DNA of 22,828 nucleotides, from contig JODI01000109.1 in the NCBI GenBank assembly GCA_000720805.1, positions 1 to 22,828 on the forward strand, in the 5' to 3' direction. The first letter of the stretch is position 1. Each line of letters begins with the position of its first letter. This document shows, one piece after another, positions 1 through 7,091 of this stretch. Position numbers and translations under genes: made by a program. The notes below the pieces were generated by a model. That model was not told the origin of the DNA, did no database searches, and saw only the letters and a list, made by a program, of their open reading frames with translations. The stretch is from Streptomyces violaceoruber. Its GTDB lineage: Bacteria > Actinomycetota > Actinomycetes > Streptomycetales > Streptomycetaceae.

Positions 1-47
1 TGGTACTGCAGGGGGGACCCTGTGGGAGAGTAGGACGCCGCCGAACA
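1..47 (+). rRNA. rrf: 5S ribosomal RNA, 3' end (partial)
   Basis: The first 47 bases match the conserved 3' portion of Streptomyces 5S rRNA, including the GGGAGAGUAGG segment and the closing CCGCCGAAC that would pair with the 5' end of the molecule. The 5' part lies outside the window, so this is the tail of an rRNA operon transcribed left to right. The exact mature 3' end (46 to 48) is set by the expected terminal helix, which cannot be checked without the 5' half. Confidence 0.93.
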
Positions 48-55
48 ATTTTTGG

Positions 56-89
56 AGAAAACCCCGCACCCATAGGTGCGGGGTTTTCT
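56..89 (+). terminator. Intrinsic terminator of the rRNA operon
   Basis: A perfect 15-bp stem (56-70 pairing with 75-89) encloses the loop CATA. The outer part of the stem is A-rich on the left and T-rich on the right, so the right arm ends GGGGTTTTCT and supplies a U run. It sits 9 bases past the 5S end, where an rrn operon terminator is expected. Confidence 0.92.
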
Positions 90-105
90 GCGTTCACGGG
101 TCGTC

Positions 106-118
106 TAGGGTCCTTGGT
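106..118 (+). promoter_or_regulatory. Putative -10 element for leaderless HAD mRNA
   Basis: TAGGGT (106-111) followed by seven bases and ATG at 119 fits the TANNNT-N7-ATG layout of actinobacterial leaderless genes. No convincing -35 is seen; the expected place overlaps the right arm of the rRNA terminator. Confidence 0.4.
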
Positions 119-763
119 ATGCGCTATGACCTTGTCATCTTCGACAACGACGGTGTCCTCGTCGACAGTGAGCCCCTCTCCAACAGGCTCCTGGCCGGCT
201 ATCTGACCGAGCTCGGGCATCCGACCTCGTACGAGGACTCCCTGCGCGACTACATGGGGGCCGCCATGCACCGCGTACACGATCTGGTGCAGGAGCGGAC
301 CGGGCGGCGGTTGCCGGAGGACTTCGACGATGTTTTCCATCGGCGGGTCTTCGCCGCGTTCGAGCGGGAGTTGGAACCGGTGGCGGGGGCCGTGGGGGTG
401 CTGGAGAAGTTGGCCGCGGACGGGGTGCCGTACTGCGTGGCGTCCTCCGGGAGTCATGAGCGGATCCGGGTGGGGCATCGGAAGACCGGGCTGGACCGGT
501 GGTTCGCCGACGGGCGGATCTTCAGCTCGCAGGACGTGGGGCGAGGGAAGCCGGCGCCGGATCTGTTCCTGTACGCCGCCGAGCGGATGGGGGTCGACCC
601 GGCGCGGTGCGTGGTGGTCGAGGACAGTCCCCTGGGGGTGCGGGCGGCGGTGGCGGCCGGGATGGACGTGTACGGATTCACCGCCATGACGCCTGGCGAC
701 AGGCTTACGGGTGCCACTCAACTCTTCTCGGACATGGGGGAGTTGGTTGACCTGCTGGTCTGA
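119..763 (+). CDS. HAD-IA family hydrolase (beta-phosphoglucomutase/2-deoxyglucose-6-phosphatase-like)
   Basis: A 214-residue soluble phosphohydrolase of HAD subfamily IA. Motif I is DNDGVLVDSE (D9 nucleophile, D11 acid/base), motif II is the Ser pair in VASSGSHERI (about 109-110), motif III is Lys144 in GRGKPAPDLF, and motif IV is the acidic pair in VVEDSPLGVRAA (about 168-169). The segment between motifs I and II is a helical cap. The family dephosphorylates small sugar phosphates or interconverts them; the substrate cannot be read from sequence. No Shine-Dalgarno precedes the ATG, but TAGGGT lies 7 bases upstream, suggesting a leaderless transcript starting just after the rRNA terminator. 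It is the first protein gene after the rRNA operon. Confidence 0.9.
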   Translation: MRYDLVIFDNDGVLVDSEPLSNRLLAGYLTELGHPTSYEDSLRDYMGAAMHRVHDLVQERTGRRLPEDFDDVFHRRVFAAFERELEPVAGAVGVLEKLAADGVPYCVASSGSHERIRVGHRKTGLDRWFADGRIFSSQDVGRGKPAPDLFLYAAERMGVDPARCVVVEDSPLGVRAAVAAGMDVYGFTAMTPGDRLTGATQLFSDMGELVDLLV

Positions 764-832
764 CATTTGTCATGCCGAGGTCGGGACGATCGTTTCTACC
801 GGCCTCCAGGGGCTGCCCGCGAAGCTGAGGGC

Positions 833-1552
833 ATGACGAAGACGAAGAAAGACGCCCTGGTTCCGCTCATCATGGACGTGGCCGTGCCGGTCGGGTCGTA
901 CTACCTGTTCCGGGACGGGGTCGGCATGAGCACGGTCGCCGCGCTCGGGTGGAGCAGTGTGCTGCCGGCCGTGCGGACCGGGTGGAGCGTGGTGAAGGAA
1001 CGGACGGTCAACGGGCTCGCCGCGCTCATTCTGTTCGTGAACGTGGCGGGGGTACTGCTCGGGTTCGTCGCCGGGGATCCGCGGCTGATGCTCGCCAAGG
1101 ACAGCGGGGTCAGCAGTGTGGTGGGGATCGGCATCCTCGTGTCCGTGGCGATGGGCAGGCCGGTGATGACCGCCGGTATGAAGCCGTGGCTGGTGAAGGG
1201 GGACGAACGGCGGGAGGCCGCGTGGGCGCGACTGCTGGACGGGTCCGCTGCCTTTCGGCGCTTCGAGCGGATCTTCTCCGTGGTGTGGGGTGTGGTGCTG
1301 CTCGGTGAGTGCGTGGTGCGGGTTGTGGGGGCGTACACACTGCCGGTGGACACGATGGTCTGGCTCGGGACCGTCATCATGGTCGTCGCCATGGCTCTGG
1401 GATTCCTCGTCAGCGGGGCGCTTGGGGCCGGGCCGATGGCGGCCATGCTGGAGGCGGAGCTGAAGTGCGGCGACCAGGAGCGGGAGCGGGGGCAGGTGCA
1501 CGGGCGTTGGGGTGCCGGTTCTGTGGCTGTTGGAGTCGCCGGCGCCGAGTGA
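833..1552 (+). CDS. VC0807-family integral membrane protein
   Basis: A 239-residue membrane protein resembling the VC0807-type family that is common in Streptomyces, whose function is unknown. Reading from ATG 833 gives MTKTKKDALVPLIMD, then hydrophobic segments at roughly residues 10-35, 55-75, 90-110, 150-170 and 175-200, with a charged stretch (LVKGDERREAAW) between the third and fourth. An upstream in-frame ATG at 767 would add 22 polar residues; the later start is preferred because GAGG lies just before it and the protein then begins in the usual way, though that spacing is short. It follows the HAD gene by 69 bases and could be co-transcribed. The family call is by pattern recognition, so the topology is more secure than the name. 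Confidence 0.75.
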   Translation: MTKTKKDALVPLIMDVAVPVGSYYLFRDGVGMSTVAALGWSSVLPAVRTGWSVVKERTVNGLAALILFVNVAGVLLGFVAGDPRLMLAKDSGVSSVVGIGILVSVAMGRPVMTAGMKPWLVKGDERREAAWARLLDGSAAFRRFERIFSVVWGVVLLGECVVRVVGAYTLPVDTMVWLGTVIMVVAMALGFLVSGALGAGPMAAMLEAELKCGDQERERGQVHGRWGAGSVAVGVAGAE

Positions 1553-1613
1553 CGACGTAAAGCTGAGGGAAATTCATCTTTGGCTGGATCTACCCACGAG
1601 TACGCCGGGGCCC

Positions 1614-1626
1614 TACGCTCGCCGCC
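1614..1626 (+). promoter_or_regulatory. Putative -10 element for leaderless MFS mRNA
   Basis: TACGCT (1614-1619) plus seven bases to ATG 1627, with no purine-rich ribosome-binding site, is the leaderless pattern. The -35 region is not recognisable. Confidence 0.4.
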
Positions 1627-2859
1627 ATGACTGATGTGCTGCGGCGCGGCAGGGCCTCGCTGGCGTTCAGCTTCTTCGCCCAAGGTGTCGCCTTCGCTCT
1701 GCTGGTGACGAGGATCCCCGCCATCCAGGACCGGTACGGCGTCTCCGACGCACTGCTGCCCGTGTTTCTCGCGGCCGTGCCGATCCTCGCCGGGGCCGGG
1801 AGCGTGAGCACCGAGCAGTTGGTGAAGCGGATACCGCCCAGCCGGGTGCTGCGGTGGTCCCAGCCCGTGGTGCTCCTGGCGCTGCTCGGGGTGGGGGCGG
1901 GGGAGTCCCTGGTCGTGCTGGGCGTCTCGCTCGCCGCGTTCGGGCTGGCCGTGGGGGCGCTGGACGCCTCGATGAACATGCTCGGGGTGAGTCTGCAGCG
2001 GTCGTACGGGCGCAGCATCATGTTGAGTTTCCATGCCGTGTACAGCCTGGGCGGGATCCTGGGGGCCTCGCTCGCGTGGGTGGGCGCGCACTGGCATCTG
2101 GCGTTGTGGGTGTCGTATATGCCGGTGGTCATCGTGCTGTTGCCGGCGGCGCTGCTGGGGAGTCGGTGGTACGTCGACGGGGAGGCCGGCGCGGGCGCTG
2201 CGGGCGGTGTGGCGGGTGAGGCGGCGACGGGGGAAGCCGCGGGCATCGTCTTCAAGCTGTTGTTGCCGCTCTGCCTGGTGATGTCCTTCGCGTACATCGG
2301 GGACTCGACCGTCTCCAACTGGAGTGCGAAGTATCTGCAGGACGTGCTGGGGAGTTCGGAGCAGTTGGCGACCGTGCCGTACAACGTGTACATGGTGACC
2401 ACGCTGCTGGGGAGGGCCATCGGGGACTTCGGGGTGCGGCGGTTCGGGGCCGTGGTGGTGGTGCGGGGTGGGGCGGTGGTGGCTGCCCTGGGGTTCGCGG
2501 TGGTGGCCTCGGCGCCGGGGCCGTGGGTGGGGATGCTCGGGTTCACCTTGTTGGGGCTGGGGTTGTGCGTGCTGGTGCCGCAGACCTTCGCGGCGGCTGG
2601 GCGGCTGTTTCCCGGGGCGTCGGATGCGGCGGTCGCGCGGCTCAATGTTTTCAACTATGTGGGCTTTTTGATCGGTTCGCCGTTGGTGGGTGCGTTGGGG
2701 GATGCCTGGACCTATCGGGGGGCGATGCTTGTGCCGATGGTGTTGGTGCTGGTGACGCTCGTGTACGCCCGGTCGTTCGACACTCAACCGGACCGATACG
2801 GTGGCGGGCATGAGCGGCCGCACACAGCTGATGTGGGACGAGGCAGTAACGGGCTATGA
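1627..2859 (+). CDS. MFS transporter
   Basis: A 410-residue polytopic protein with about 12 hydrophobic helices, the length and layout of the major facilitator superfamily. The N-terminal half contains GVAFALLVTRIPAIQDRYG followed by a helix ending in LAAVPILAGAGS, and a short hydrophilic central linker (about 185-205) separates the two six-helix halves. It resembles the fucose-permease/YbjJ-type MFS proteins common in actinobacteria; the substrate is unknown. No Shine-Dalgarno precedes the start; TACGCT sits seven bases upstream, so a leaderless mRNA is likely. The last 17 codons are hydrophilic and overlap the start of the next gene by 50 bases, which suggests translational linkage or a drifted stop codon. 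Confidence 0.85.
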   Translation: MTDVLRRGRASLAFSFFAQGVAFALLVTRIPAIQDRYGVSDALLPVFLAAVPILAGAGSVSTEQLVKRIPPSRVLRWSQPVVLLALLGVGAGESLVVLGVSLAAFGLAVGALDASMNMLGVSLQRSYGRSIMLSFHAVYSLGGILGASLAWVGAHWHLALWVSYMPVVIVLLPAALLGSRWYVDGEAGAGAAGGVAGEAATGEAAGIVFKLLLPLCLVMSFAYIGDSTVSNWSAKYLQDVLGSSEQLATVPYNVYMVTTLLGRAIGDFGVRRFGAVVVVRGGAVVAALGFAVVASAPGPWVGMLGFTLLGLGLCVLVPQTFAAAGRLFPGASDAAVARLNVFNYVGFLIGSPLVGALGDAWTYRGAMLVPMVLVLVTLVYARSFDTQPDRYGGGHERPHTADVGRGSNGL

Positions 2860-3982
2860 CTTCGGTCCGGACCATCCGATGGATCCGGTTCGGCTGGCCC
2901 TGACCTGGAGGCTCGTTCAGGCCTTCGGGCTTGATCGGGAGGTCGAGGTCGTCGCGGCCAAGTCGGCGGGGGAGTCGACGCTGCGGCTGGTTCACCGGGA
3001 GGACTACGTCGAGGCCGTGAAGGCGGCTTCCGTGGATCCCGGGGCCGCGGACTCGTCGTACGGGCTGGGGACTCTTGACGATCCGGCGTTCGCCGGGATG
3101 CATGAGGTGTCCGCGTTGATCGCGGGGCAGTCGGTGGGCGCGGCGGAGGCCGTGTGGCGGGGGGACGCGCTGCACGCGGTGAACTTCTCGGGCGGCTTGC
3201 ATCATGCGATGCCCGGGAGTGCGTCGGGGTTCTGCATCTACAACGACGCCTCGCTGGCCATCGCTCGGTTGCTGGAGCTGGGGGCCACGCGGGTCGCCTA
3301 TGTCGACGTCGACGTGCATCACGGGGACGGGGTGCAGGCGGCGTTCTGGGAGGATCCGCGGGTTCTGACGATCTCGCTGCATGAGCATCCTCGTACGTTG
3401 TTTCCGCAGACCGGGTGGCCGGAGGAGACCGGGGCGGAGTCCGCGGAGGGGTCGGCTGTGAATGTCGCGTTGCCGGCGGGGACGGGGGACGCGGGGTGGC
3501 TGCGGGCGTTCCACGCCGTGGTGCCCGAGGTGATCGCGGACTTCCGGCCTCAGGTGTTGGTGACTCAGCATGGGGCCGATACGCACTTCGAGGATCCGCT
3601 CGCGCATCTGGCGGTGTCGCTGGACGCGCAGCGGGCTGTGCAGGTCGCCTGTCACGACCTCGCGCACGAGTACGCCGACGGGCGTTGGGTGGCGCTGGGC
3701 GGGGGCGGATACGCGGTGGTGGATGTGGTGCCGCGGTCCTGGACGCATCTGGTGGCGATCGCGGCGGGGCGGCCGGTGGCGCCGGAGACGATGATTCCCG
3801 AGGAGTGGCGGCAGGAGGTTTTCGCCCGGACTCGGCAGCTCGGGCCGGCGCGGATGACCGATGGCCGGTGGCCGGTGTCCTGGGCGGGGTGGGAGACGGG
3901 GTACGACCCTGCGGACCGGTTGGATCAGGCGGTGCTGGCGGCTCGGCGGGCTGTGTTTCCGTTGCGGGGGCTTTTGGCCTAG
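2810..3982 (+). CDS. acuC: Acetoin utilization protein AcuC (histone-deacetylase-fold deacetylase)
   Basis: A 390-residue class-I HDAC-fold protein. Visible family motifs are the His pair in GGLHHAMPGSASGFC (H131-H132), the zinc/catalytic block VDVDVHHGDGVQ (D168, H170), and the later metal ligand region QHGADTHFEDPLAHL. In Bacillus AcuC deacetylates, and so activates, acetyl-CoA synthetase; by family this protein should remove acetyl groups from lysine in metabolic enzymes. The ATG at 2810 gives MSGRTQLMWDEAV; a GTG at 2801 is in frame but adds only three residues. TACGGT lies exactly seven bases before the ATG, so it may have its own leaderless promoter inside the end of the MFS gene, which it overlaps by 50 bases. 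Confidence 0.9.
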   Translation: MSGRTQLMWDEAVTGYDFGPDHPMDPVRLALTWRLVQAFGLDREVEVVAAKSAGESTLRLVHREDYVEAVKAASVDPGAADSSYGLGTLDDPAFAGMHEVSALIAGQSVGAAEAVWRGDALHAVNFSGGLHHAMPGSASGFCIYNDASLAIARLLELGATRVAYVDVDVHHGDGVQAAFWEDPRVLTISLHEHPRTLFPQTGWPEETGAESAEGSAVNVALPAGTGDAGWLRAFHAVVPEVIADFRPQVLVTQHGADTHFEDPLAHLAVSLDAQRAVQVACHDLAHEYADGRWVALGGGGYAVVDVVPRSWTHLVAIAAGRPVAPETMIPEEWRQEVFARTRQLGPARMTDGRWPVSWAGWETGYDPADRLDQAVLAARRAVFPLRGLLA

Positions 3983-4120
3983 GGGCTGCGATTTGGGCGG
4001 CCGGGCGGGGTGGGTGGTGAAGCGATCCGGGGCCGGGGGGCTTGCCTCGGGTGGGTTGAGGCGTTCAGCGGGCTGAGGTGCGGGGGTTCTCGCCCCCGCC
4101 GCCCGTCCCGCCCCGTCCCC

Positions 4121-4160
4121 AGGGGCTCCGCCCAAGCCGACCCCACCAGGGGCTCCGCCC
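4121..4160. repeat. Two direct copies of AGGGGCTCCGCCC
   Basis: The 13-base unit occurs at 4121-4133 and 4148-4160, spaced 27 bases apart. Each unit is partly self-complementary (GGGGC...GCCC), so it can fold into a short hairpin. Confidence 0.8.
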
Positions 4161-4237
4161 CCGGATCCCGGCGGGAGTGCGTTCCGTGGATTTCGGCGGG
4201 GCCCCGAAGCCGCGTCTCTCCTGGCTCCGCACCCGCG

Positions 4238-4255
4238 TTACGCCAATTACGCCAA
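4238..4255. repeat. Tandem 9-bp repeat TTACGCCAA x2
   Basis: Two perfect abutting copies of TTACGCCAA lie 60 to 80 bases before the probable start of the following gene. They stand out as AT-containing sequence in a very GC-rich region and could be a regulator site, but no regulator is known to me for this motif. Confidence 0.75.
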
Positions 4256-4315
4256 CTGTGCGGTGTTTCGCTGTTCGGAGGGTGGGAGCGGGGGCTGTGC
4301 GGCAGCATCGCGAAG

Positions 4316-5131
4316 GTGTGGGGTGCTGGGGCGTTGCGGGCGCATCTTCTTGCGGCTCGGTTGGCGGGGGTGGTGGCTACCTCTCGGGAGGAGAGTCTTC
4401 GGAGCTATCGACTGTTCGCGGCTCGTGATCCTCGGGTGCTGATCGGCATCGATCCTGAACGGGGCTGGGGGATGCGGGAGTTGATCGGGCTGATGGCGGA
4501 GAGGTGTGGGGTTTCGGCTGATCCAGGGCATGTATCTGGTCATGATGTGATTGATCCGGGGCTGACTTTGGCCGCTTTGGATGCTTTCGCGGAGCGGCTC
4601 GCCGAAGTGGCGGGACGTCGGGCGCCCGTGCTGCTCGGTACCGGACACCCGCATCGGCTGCTCGGTTTCTACGCCGATCTGGCAGACGCGTTGTCGGCGG
4701 CAGGATGTGCTGTTCTCACCCCGGCGCAGGGTCTCTGTGTCGACATAACGACCCGGTTCGGTCTACGCACGTACAACCTTGACTACGTACGAGGAGTCGC
4801 GCTGGTGCGGGAACCCGGCCCTGTGAGCTCCGGTCGTGCAACCGGCGCACACACGCACTCGCCGCTCCCGGTTCGGGTCGCGCTGGCCGCGGCCGCGGAG
4901 GCCGGGGGGCCTGTGCCCGAACTCGTCATCGGGGATCACGGCTGGGTCTGCGGAGCAGGTCAGCTGGGGTTTGAGGCCATTGGGCTGGCCGACACGGATG
5001 ACCCCGCGTTGTTCGTGGGTGAGGCGGAAGGGGTCGTGTCCCTCGTCGTTCCACTTGATGACGCCGTGCGGTCTGCTTACTACAGGCCGCTTACCCGCTA
5101 CGTACTCAATCGAGCGTGTCTGTCACAGTAG
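4316..5131 (+). CDS. Phosphatase-like hypothetical protein
   Basis: About 271 residues from GTG 4316. The open frame extends back to 4010, but the upstream part is repeat-derived low-complexity sequence, so it is excluded. The start is uncertain: no good ribosome-binding site precedes 4316, and GGAGGG at 4277-4282 could serve a start near 4295 (CTG). The protein carries VLIGIDPERGWGMRELIGLM, VLLGTGHPHRLLGFYADLADAL and ELVIGDHGWVCGAGQLG. The TGHPHR and GDHGW segments could hold metal-binding or catalytic His residues. Orthologues in Streptomyces sit at this position before the bdtA-like gene and are usually labelled phosphatase; I see no standard HAD or PAP2 motif and would leave the reaction open. 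It is soluble, with no signal peptide. Confidence 0.7.
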   Translation: MWGAGALRAHLLAARLAGVVATSREESLRSYRLFAARDPRVLIGIDPERGWGMRELIGLMAERCGVSADPGHVSGHDVIDPGLTLAALDAFAERLAEVAGRRAPVLLGTGHPHRLLGFYADLADALSAAGCAVLTPAQGLCVDITTRFGLRTYNLDYVRGVALVREPGPVSSGRATGAHTHSPLPVRVALAAAAEAGGPVPELVIGDHGWVCGAGQLGFEAIGLADTDDPALFVGEAEGVVSLVVPLDDAVRSAYYRPLTRYVLNRACLSQ

Positions 5132-5164
5132 GCCGCCGATGGGTGCACCTCTTCCCCACTTGCA

Positions 5165-5213
5165 TCACCCGCCCCTACATTGGGGAGTGAGCACGCAACG
5201 ACGAAGAGTCACC
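5165..5213 (+). promoter_or_regulatory. Candidate BldD operator upstream of the bdtA-like gene
   Basis: TCACCC (5165-5170) and GAGTGA (5185-5190) form an inverted repeat with 14 bases between arms, fitting the BldD pattern TNACNC...GNGTNA. The right arm is shared by a second possible pairing, AGTGA (5186-5190) with TCACC (5209-5213). TACATT (5176-5181) between the arms could be a -10, so binding would repress. In S. coelicolor bdtA was named as a BldD target. Site inferred by motif only. Confidence 0.45.
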
Positions 5214-5260
5214 GGAAGGGGAAGCCGGTGGCCGTCGAGTGCGGAAGGTTCAGGTGTGTC

Positions 5261-5470
5261 ATGGCTGCTGAGCAGAGGCCTCTGAGCGAGGTTCAGTTCC
5301 TTACCGTGGCGGAAGTCGCCTCGGTGATGCGAGTGTCGAAGATGACCGTGTACCGCTTGGTGCACAGCGGTCATCTGCCCGCGATCCGGGTGGGACGGTC
5401 CTTCCGTGTCCCGGAGAATGCGGTTCACGAGTACCTCCGCGAGAGCTATGTGGGGGTGGAAACCGCCTGA
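5261..5470 (+). CDS. bdtA: BldC-like/MerR-type HTH DNA-binding protein (BdtA-like, excisionase-family fold)
   Basis: A 69-residue protein consisting almost only of one winged HTH of the excisionase/MerR type: LTVAEVASVMRVSKMTVYRLVHSGHLPAIRVG is the helix-turn-helix, and RSFRVPENAVHEYLRES follows as wing and last helix. It should bind DNA as a dimer or oligomer and has no sensor domain. The ATG at 5261 gives MAAEQRPLSEVQF; a GTG at 5228, preceded by GGAAGGGGAAG, is a possible alternative adding 11 residues. Position next to the bS22 and epimerase genes and five genes from bldN matches S. coelicolor SCO3328 (bdtA, BldD target A) and, in Mycobacterium, Rv0500A. The symbol is assigned from synteny and sequence memory. 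The targets of this regulator cannot be read from sequence. Confidence 0.85.
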   Translation: MAAEQRPLSEVQFLTVAEVASVMRVSKMTVYRLVHSGHLPAIRVGRSFRVPENAVHEYLRESYVGVETA

Positions 5471-5480
5471 CGACGACGGT

Positions 5481-5519
5481 CCGGGGGGATCCACAGGGCC
5501 AGACAAAGGATCACCCCGG
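5481..5519 (+). terminator. Hairpin after the bdtA-like gene
   Basis: CCGGGGGGATCC (5481-5492) pairs with GGATCACCCCGG (5508-5519), 12 pairs with one mismatch, loop 15 bases. It begins 10 bases after the stop codon. There is no U run, as is common in Streptomyces. Confidence 0.5.
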
Positions 5520-5527
5520 TCCCTCGA

Positions 5528-5557
5528 TTACGACCTCAGCGCTCGGGCGGGTAGGCT
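5528..5557 (+). promoter_or_regulatory. Putative promoter of the bS22 gene
   Basis: TTACGA (5528-5533) and TAGGCT (5552-5557) are spaced by 18 bases and match housekeeping-type -35/-10 hexamers. They lie about 70 bases before the bS22 start and just after the upstream hairpin, so the ribosomal gene probably has its own promoter. Confidence 0.45.
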
Positions 5558-5625
5558 AGCCCCTCGTAGGTCGTATGGGCCCATGGCGCCCAGCACCGAG
5601 TGATGAGAAGTGAGCGAGGGTAGTC

Positions 5626-5724
5626 GTGGGCTCTGTTATCAAGAAGCGGCGCAAGCGGATGGCCAAGAAGAAGCACCGCAAGCTGCTCAAGCGCACGCGC
5701 GTTCAGCGTCGCAACAAGAAGTAG
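5626..5724 (+). CDS. Small ribosomal protein bS22 (AURKAIP1/COX24 domain), 32 aa
   Basis: GTG 5626 to TAG 5724 encodes 32 residues, beginning [18 protein letters not shown] and ending VQRRNKK. More than half are Lys or Arg, with no acidic residue. It is nearly identical to the 33-residue mycobacterial bS22, a 30S subunit protein seen in ribosome structures and carrying the AURKAIP1/COX24 domain. GAGGG lies seven bases before the start codon, a good ribosome-binding site. The gene is too short for most length cut-offs and easily missed. It sits between the bdtA-like regulator and the epimerase gene, as Rv0500B does between Rv0500A and galE2. A strong hairpin follows 70 bases downstream. Confidence 0.93.
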   Translation: MGSVIKKRRKRMAKKKHRKLLKRTRVQRRNKK

Positions 5725-5794
5725 GCGAACAAGAAGCAGGCGCAGAGAAGCAGCCGCAACGAGAAGTACGCGGCACCGCGCGCCTGGCGTGCCT

Positions 5795-5825
5795 GTGGCC
5801 CCCCATCACTCCGGTGGGGGGCCAC
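5795..5825 (+). terminator. Terminator hairpin after bS22
   Basis: GTGGCCCCCCA (5795-5805) pairs perfectly with TGGGGGGCCAC (5815-5825) around a nine-base loop. It lies between the bS22 gene and the epimerase gene and probably ends the bS22 transcript. Confidence 0.75.
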
Positions 5826-6029
5826 CTGCGTGTCCGGACGCGCGAACGTGCGTTGTGCGTATGCATGCCGCCGTCCACGTGGCTTGGTCTGTTCGTACGT
5901 CTGTGGATGCCGTCACTTCGCGCAGTGGGCGGTCATCACAGCGCAACATCGACCCGCTAGGTTGGCCGTACACGGGGAACGCGGCACGGTGGTGCGGGGC
6001 GTACGAGGGCTGGAAGGAAGGCGCTGATC
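5826..6029. other. Leader region of the epimerase-like gene
   Basis: The rest of the 305-base gap between bS22 and the SDR gene. TAGGTT at 5958-5963 could be a -10 element, but no matching -35 is clear. GGAAGGAAG at 6012-6020 is the ribosome-binding site of the next gene. No other feature is seen. Confidence 0.35.
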
Positions 6030-7091
6030 TTGGGCAAGGTCGTGCTCGTGACCGGAGTGGCCCGTCAACTGGGGGGCCGGTTCGTACGACGGATCCAGCG
6101 TGACCCACAGGTGGAGCGGGTCATCGCGGTGGACGCGGTGCCGCCCGAACACCATCTGGGCGGTGCCGACTTCATCCAGGCCGATCTGCGGCAGCCCACC
6201 ATCGCGCGGGTGCTCGCGGAGACGGCCGCCGACACGGTCGTCCACCTGGACGTGACCGCGACCGCGCTCGGCAGCGGCAGTCGGACCTCGGTCAAGGAGA
6301 CCAACGTCATCGGCACCATGCAGTTGCTCGGCGCCTGCCAGAAGTCGCCGAACGTCAAGCGGCTCGTGGTGAAGTCCAGTACGAACGTCTACGGGTCCGC
6401 GCCACGGGATCCCGCCGTGTTCACCGAGACCACCCCGCCCAAGTCGCTGCCCAGCGGCGGCTTCGCCAAGGACACCGTCGAGGTCGAGGGGTATGTGCGC
6501 GGGTTCGCCCGGCGGCGCCCCGATGTCGCCGTGTGCGTGCTGCGCTTCGCCAACATCCTCGGCCCGACCGTGGAGACCCCGCTCGCCTCGTACTTCTCGC
6601 TGCCGGTGCTGCCGACCGTGTTCGGCTACGACCCTCGGCTGCAGTTCGTGCACGAGGACGACGTGATCGAGGTGCTGCGGATCGCTTCCCACGAACCGGA
6701 GCGGGGCACGCTCAACAGCGGCACCTTCAACATCGCGGGCGACGGCGTACTCCTGCTGTCCCAGTGTTCGCGGCGGCTCGGCCGGCCCACCGTGCCCCTG
6801 CTGCTGCCTGCCGTCACCTGGGCGGGCTCCCTGGTGCGTACGCTGGGTATGACGGACTTCTCGCCCGAGCAGATCCGGCTGCTCACCCACGGCCGGGTGG
6901 TGTCGACGACGCAGATGCGGGAGACGCTGGGCTTCAGGCCGAAGCACACGACGGCGGAGACCTTCGCGGACTTCGCGCGCAACCGCGGACCCGGGCTCCT
7001 GCCGCCCGAGACCGTGGCCGGGGCCGTCGACCGGATCGCCGCGCTGCCCTTGGCGGGCGGCGGCAACCTCCCGACGCAGAGCGCCAACTGA
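6030..7091 (+). CDS. NAD-dependent epimerase/dehydratase-like extended SDR (galE2-like)
   Basis: A 353-residue Rossmann-fold protein of the extended SDR family. It starts at TTG 6030 with GGAAGGAAG 9 bases upstream, giving MGKVVLVTGVARQLGGRFV, whose TGxxxxLGG is the nucleotide-binding loop. FIQADLRQP is the adenine-contact region, LDVTATA the strand-4 motif, and LVVKSSTNVYG the Ser/Thr strand-5 motif. At the usual YxxxK site the protein reads GGFAK (143-147), so the catalytic Tyr is absent although Lys147 is kept. This argues against a normal epimerase reaction and for NAD-binding in some other role. It is followed 14 bases later by an acyltransferase gene, the same pairing as galE2-Rv0502 in Mycobacterium, so an envelope-lipid or glycan role is plausible but inferred. 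Confidence 0.85.
   Translation: MGKVVLVTGVARQLGGRFVRRIQRDPQVERVIAVDAVPPEHHLGGADFIQADLRQPTIARVLAETAADTVVHLDVTATALGSGSRTSVKETNVIGTMQLLGACQKSPNVKRLVVKSSTNVYGSAPRDPAVFTETTPPKSLPSGGFAKDTVEVEGYVRGFARRRPDVAVCVLRFANILGPTVETPLASYFSLPVLPTVFGYDPRLQFVHEDDVIEVLRIASHEPERGTLNSGTFNIAGDGVLLLSQCSRRLGRPTVPLLLPAVTWAGSLVRTLGMTDFSPEQIRLLTHGRVVSTTQMRETLGFRPKHTTAETFADFARNRGPGLLPPETVAGAVDRIAALPLAGGGNLPTQSAN

Larger units (their letters stand above)
3983..4315. other. Intergenic region with GC-rich repeats
   Basis: A 333-base gap, open on the plus strand but of non-coding composition (Pro/Arg/Gly-rich if translated). It holds two copies of AGGGGCTCCGCCC (4121-4133 and 4148-4160), a motif scattered through Streptomyces intergenic DNA, within runs of CCCGCC. 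A perfect tandem repeat of TTACGCCAA lies at 4238-4255. No RNA gene, terminator with a U run, or clear promoter is seen. Confidence 0.6.

Noticed and set aside
901..2823. 640-codon open frame on the minus strand
   Set aside because: Antisense to the VC0807-like and MFS genes; the translation is His/Pro/Arg-rich without domains.
4081..4170. Possible CRISPR-like or structured RNA repeats
   Set aside because: Only two short copies with no regular spacers; this is the common GC-rich intergenic motif of Streptomyces.
4010..4315. N-terminal extension of the phosphatase-like gene
   Set aside because: The extension is coded by intergenic repeats (AGGGGCTCCGCCC, TTACGCCAA) and has no protein-like pattern.
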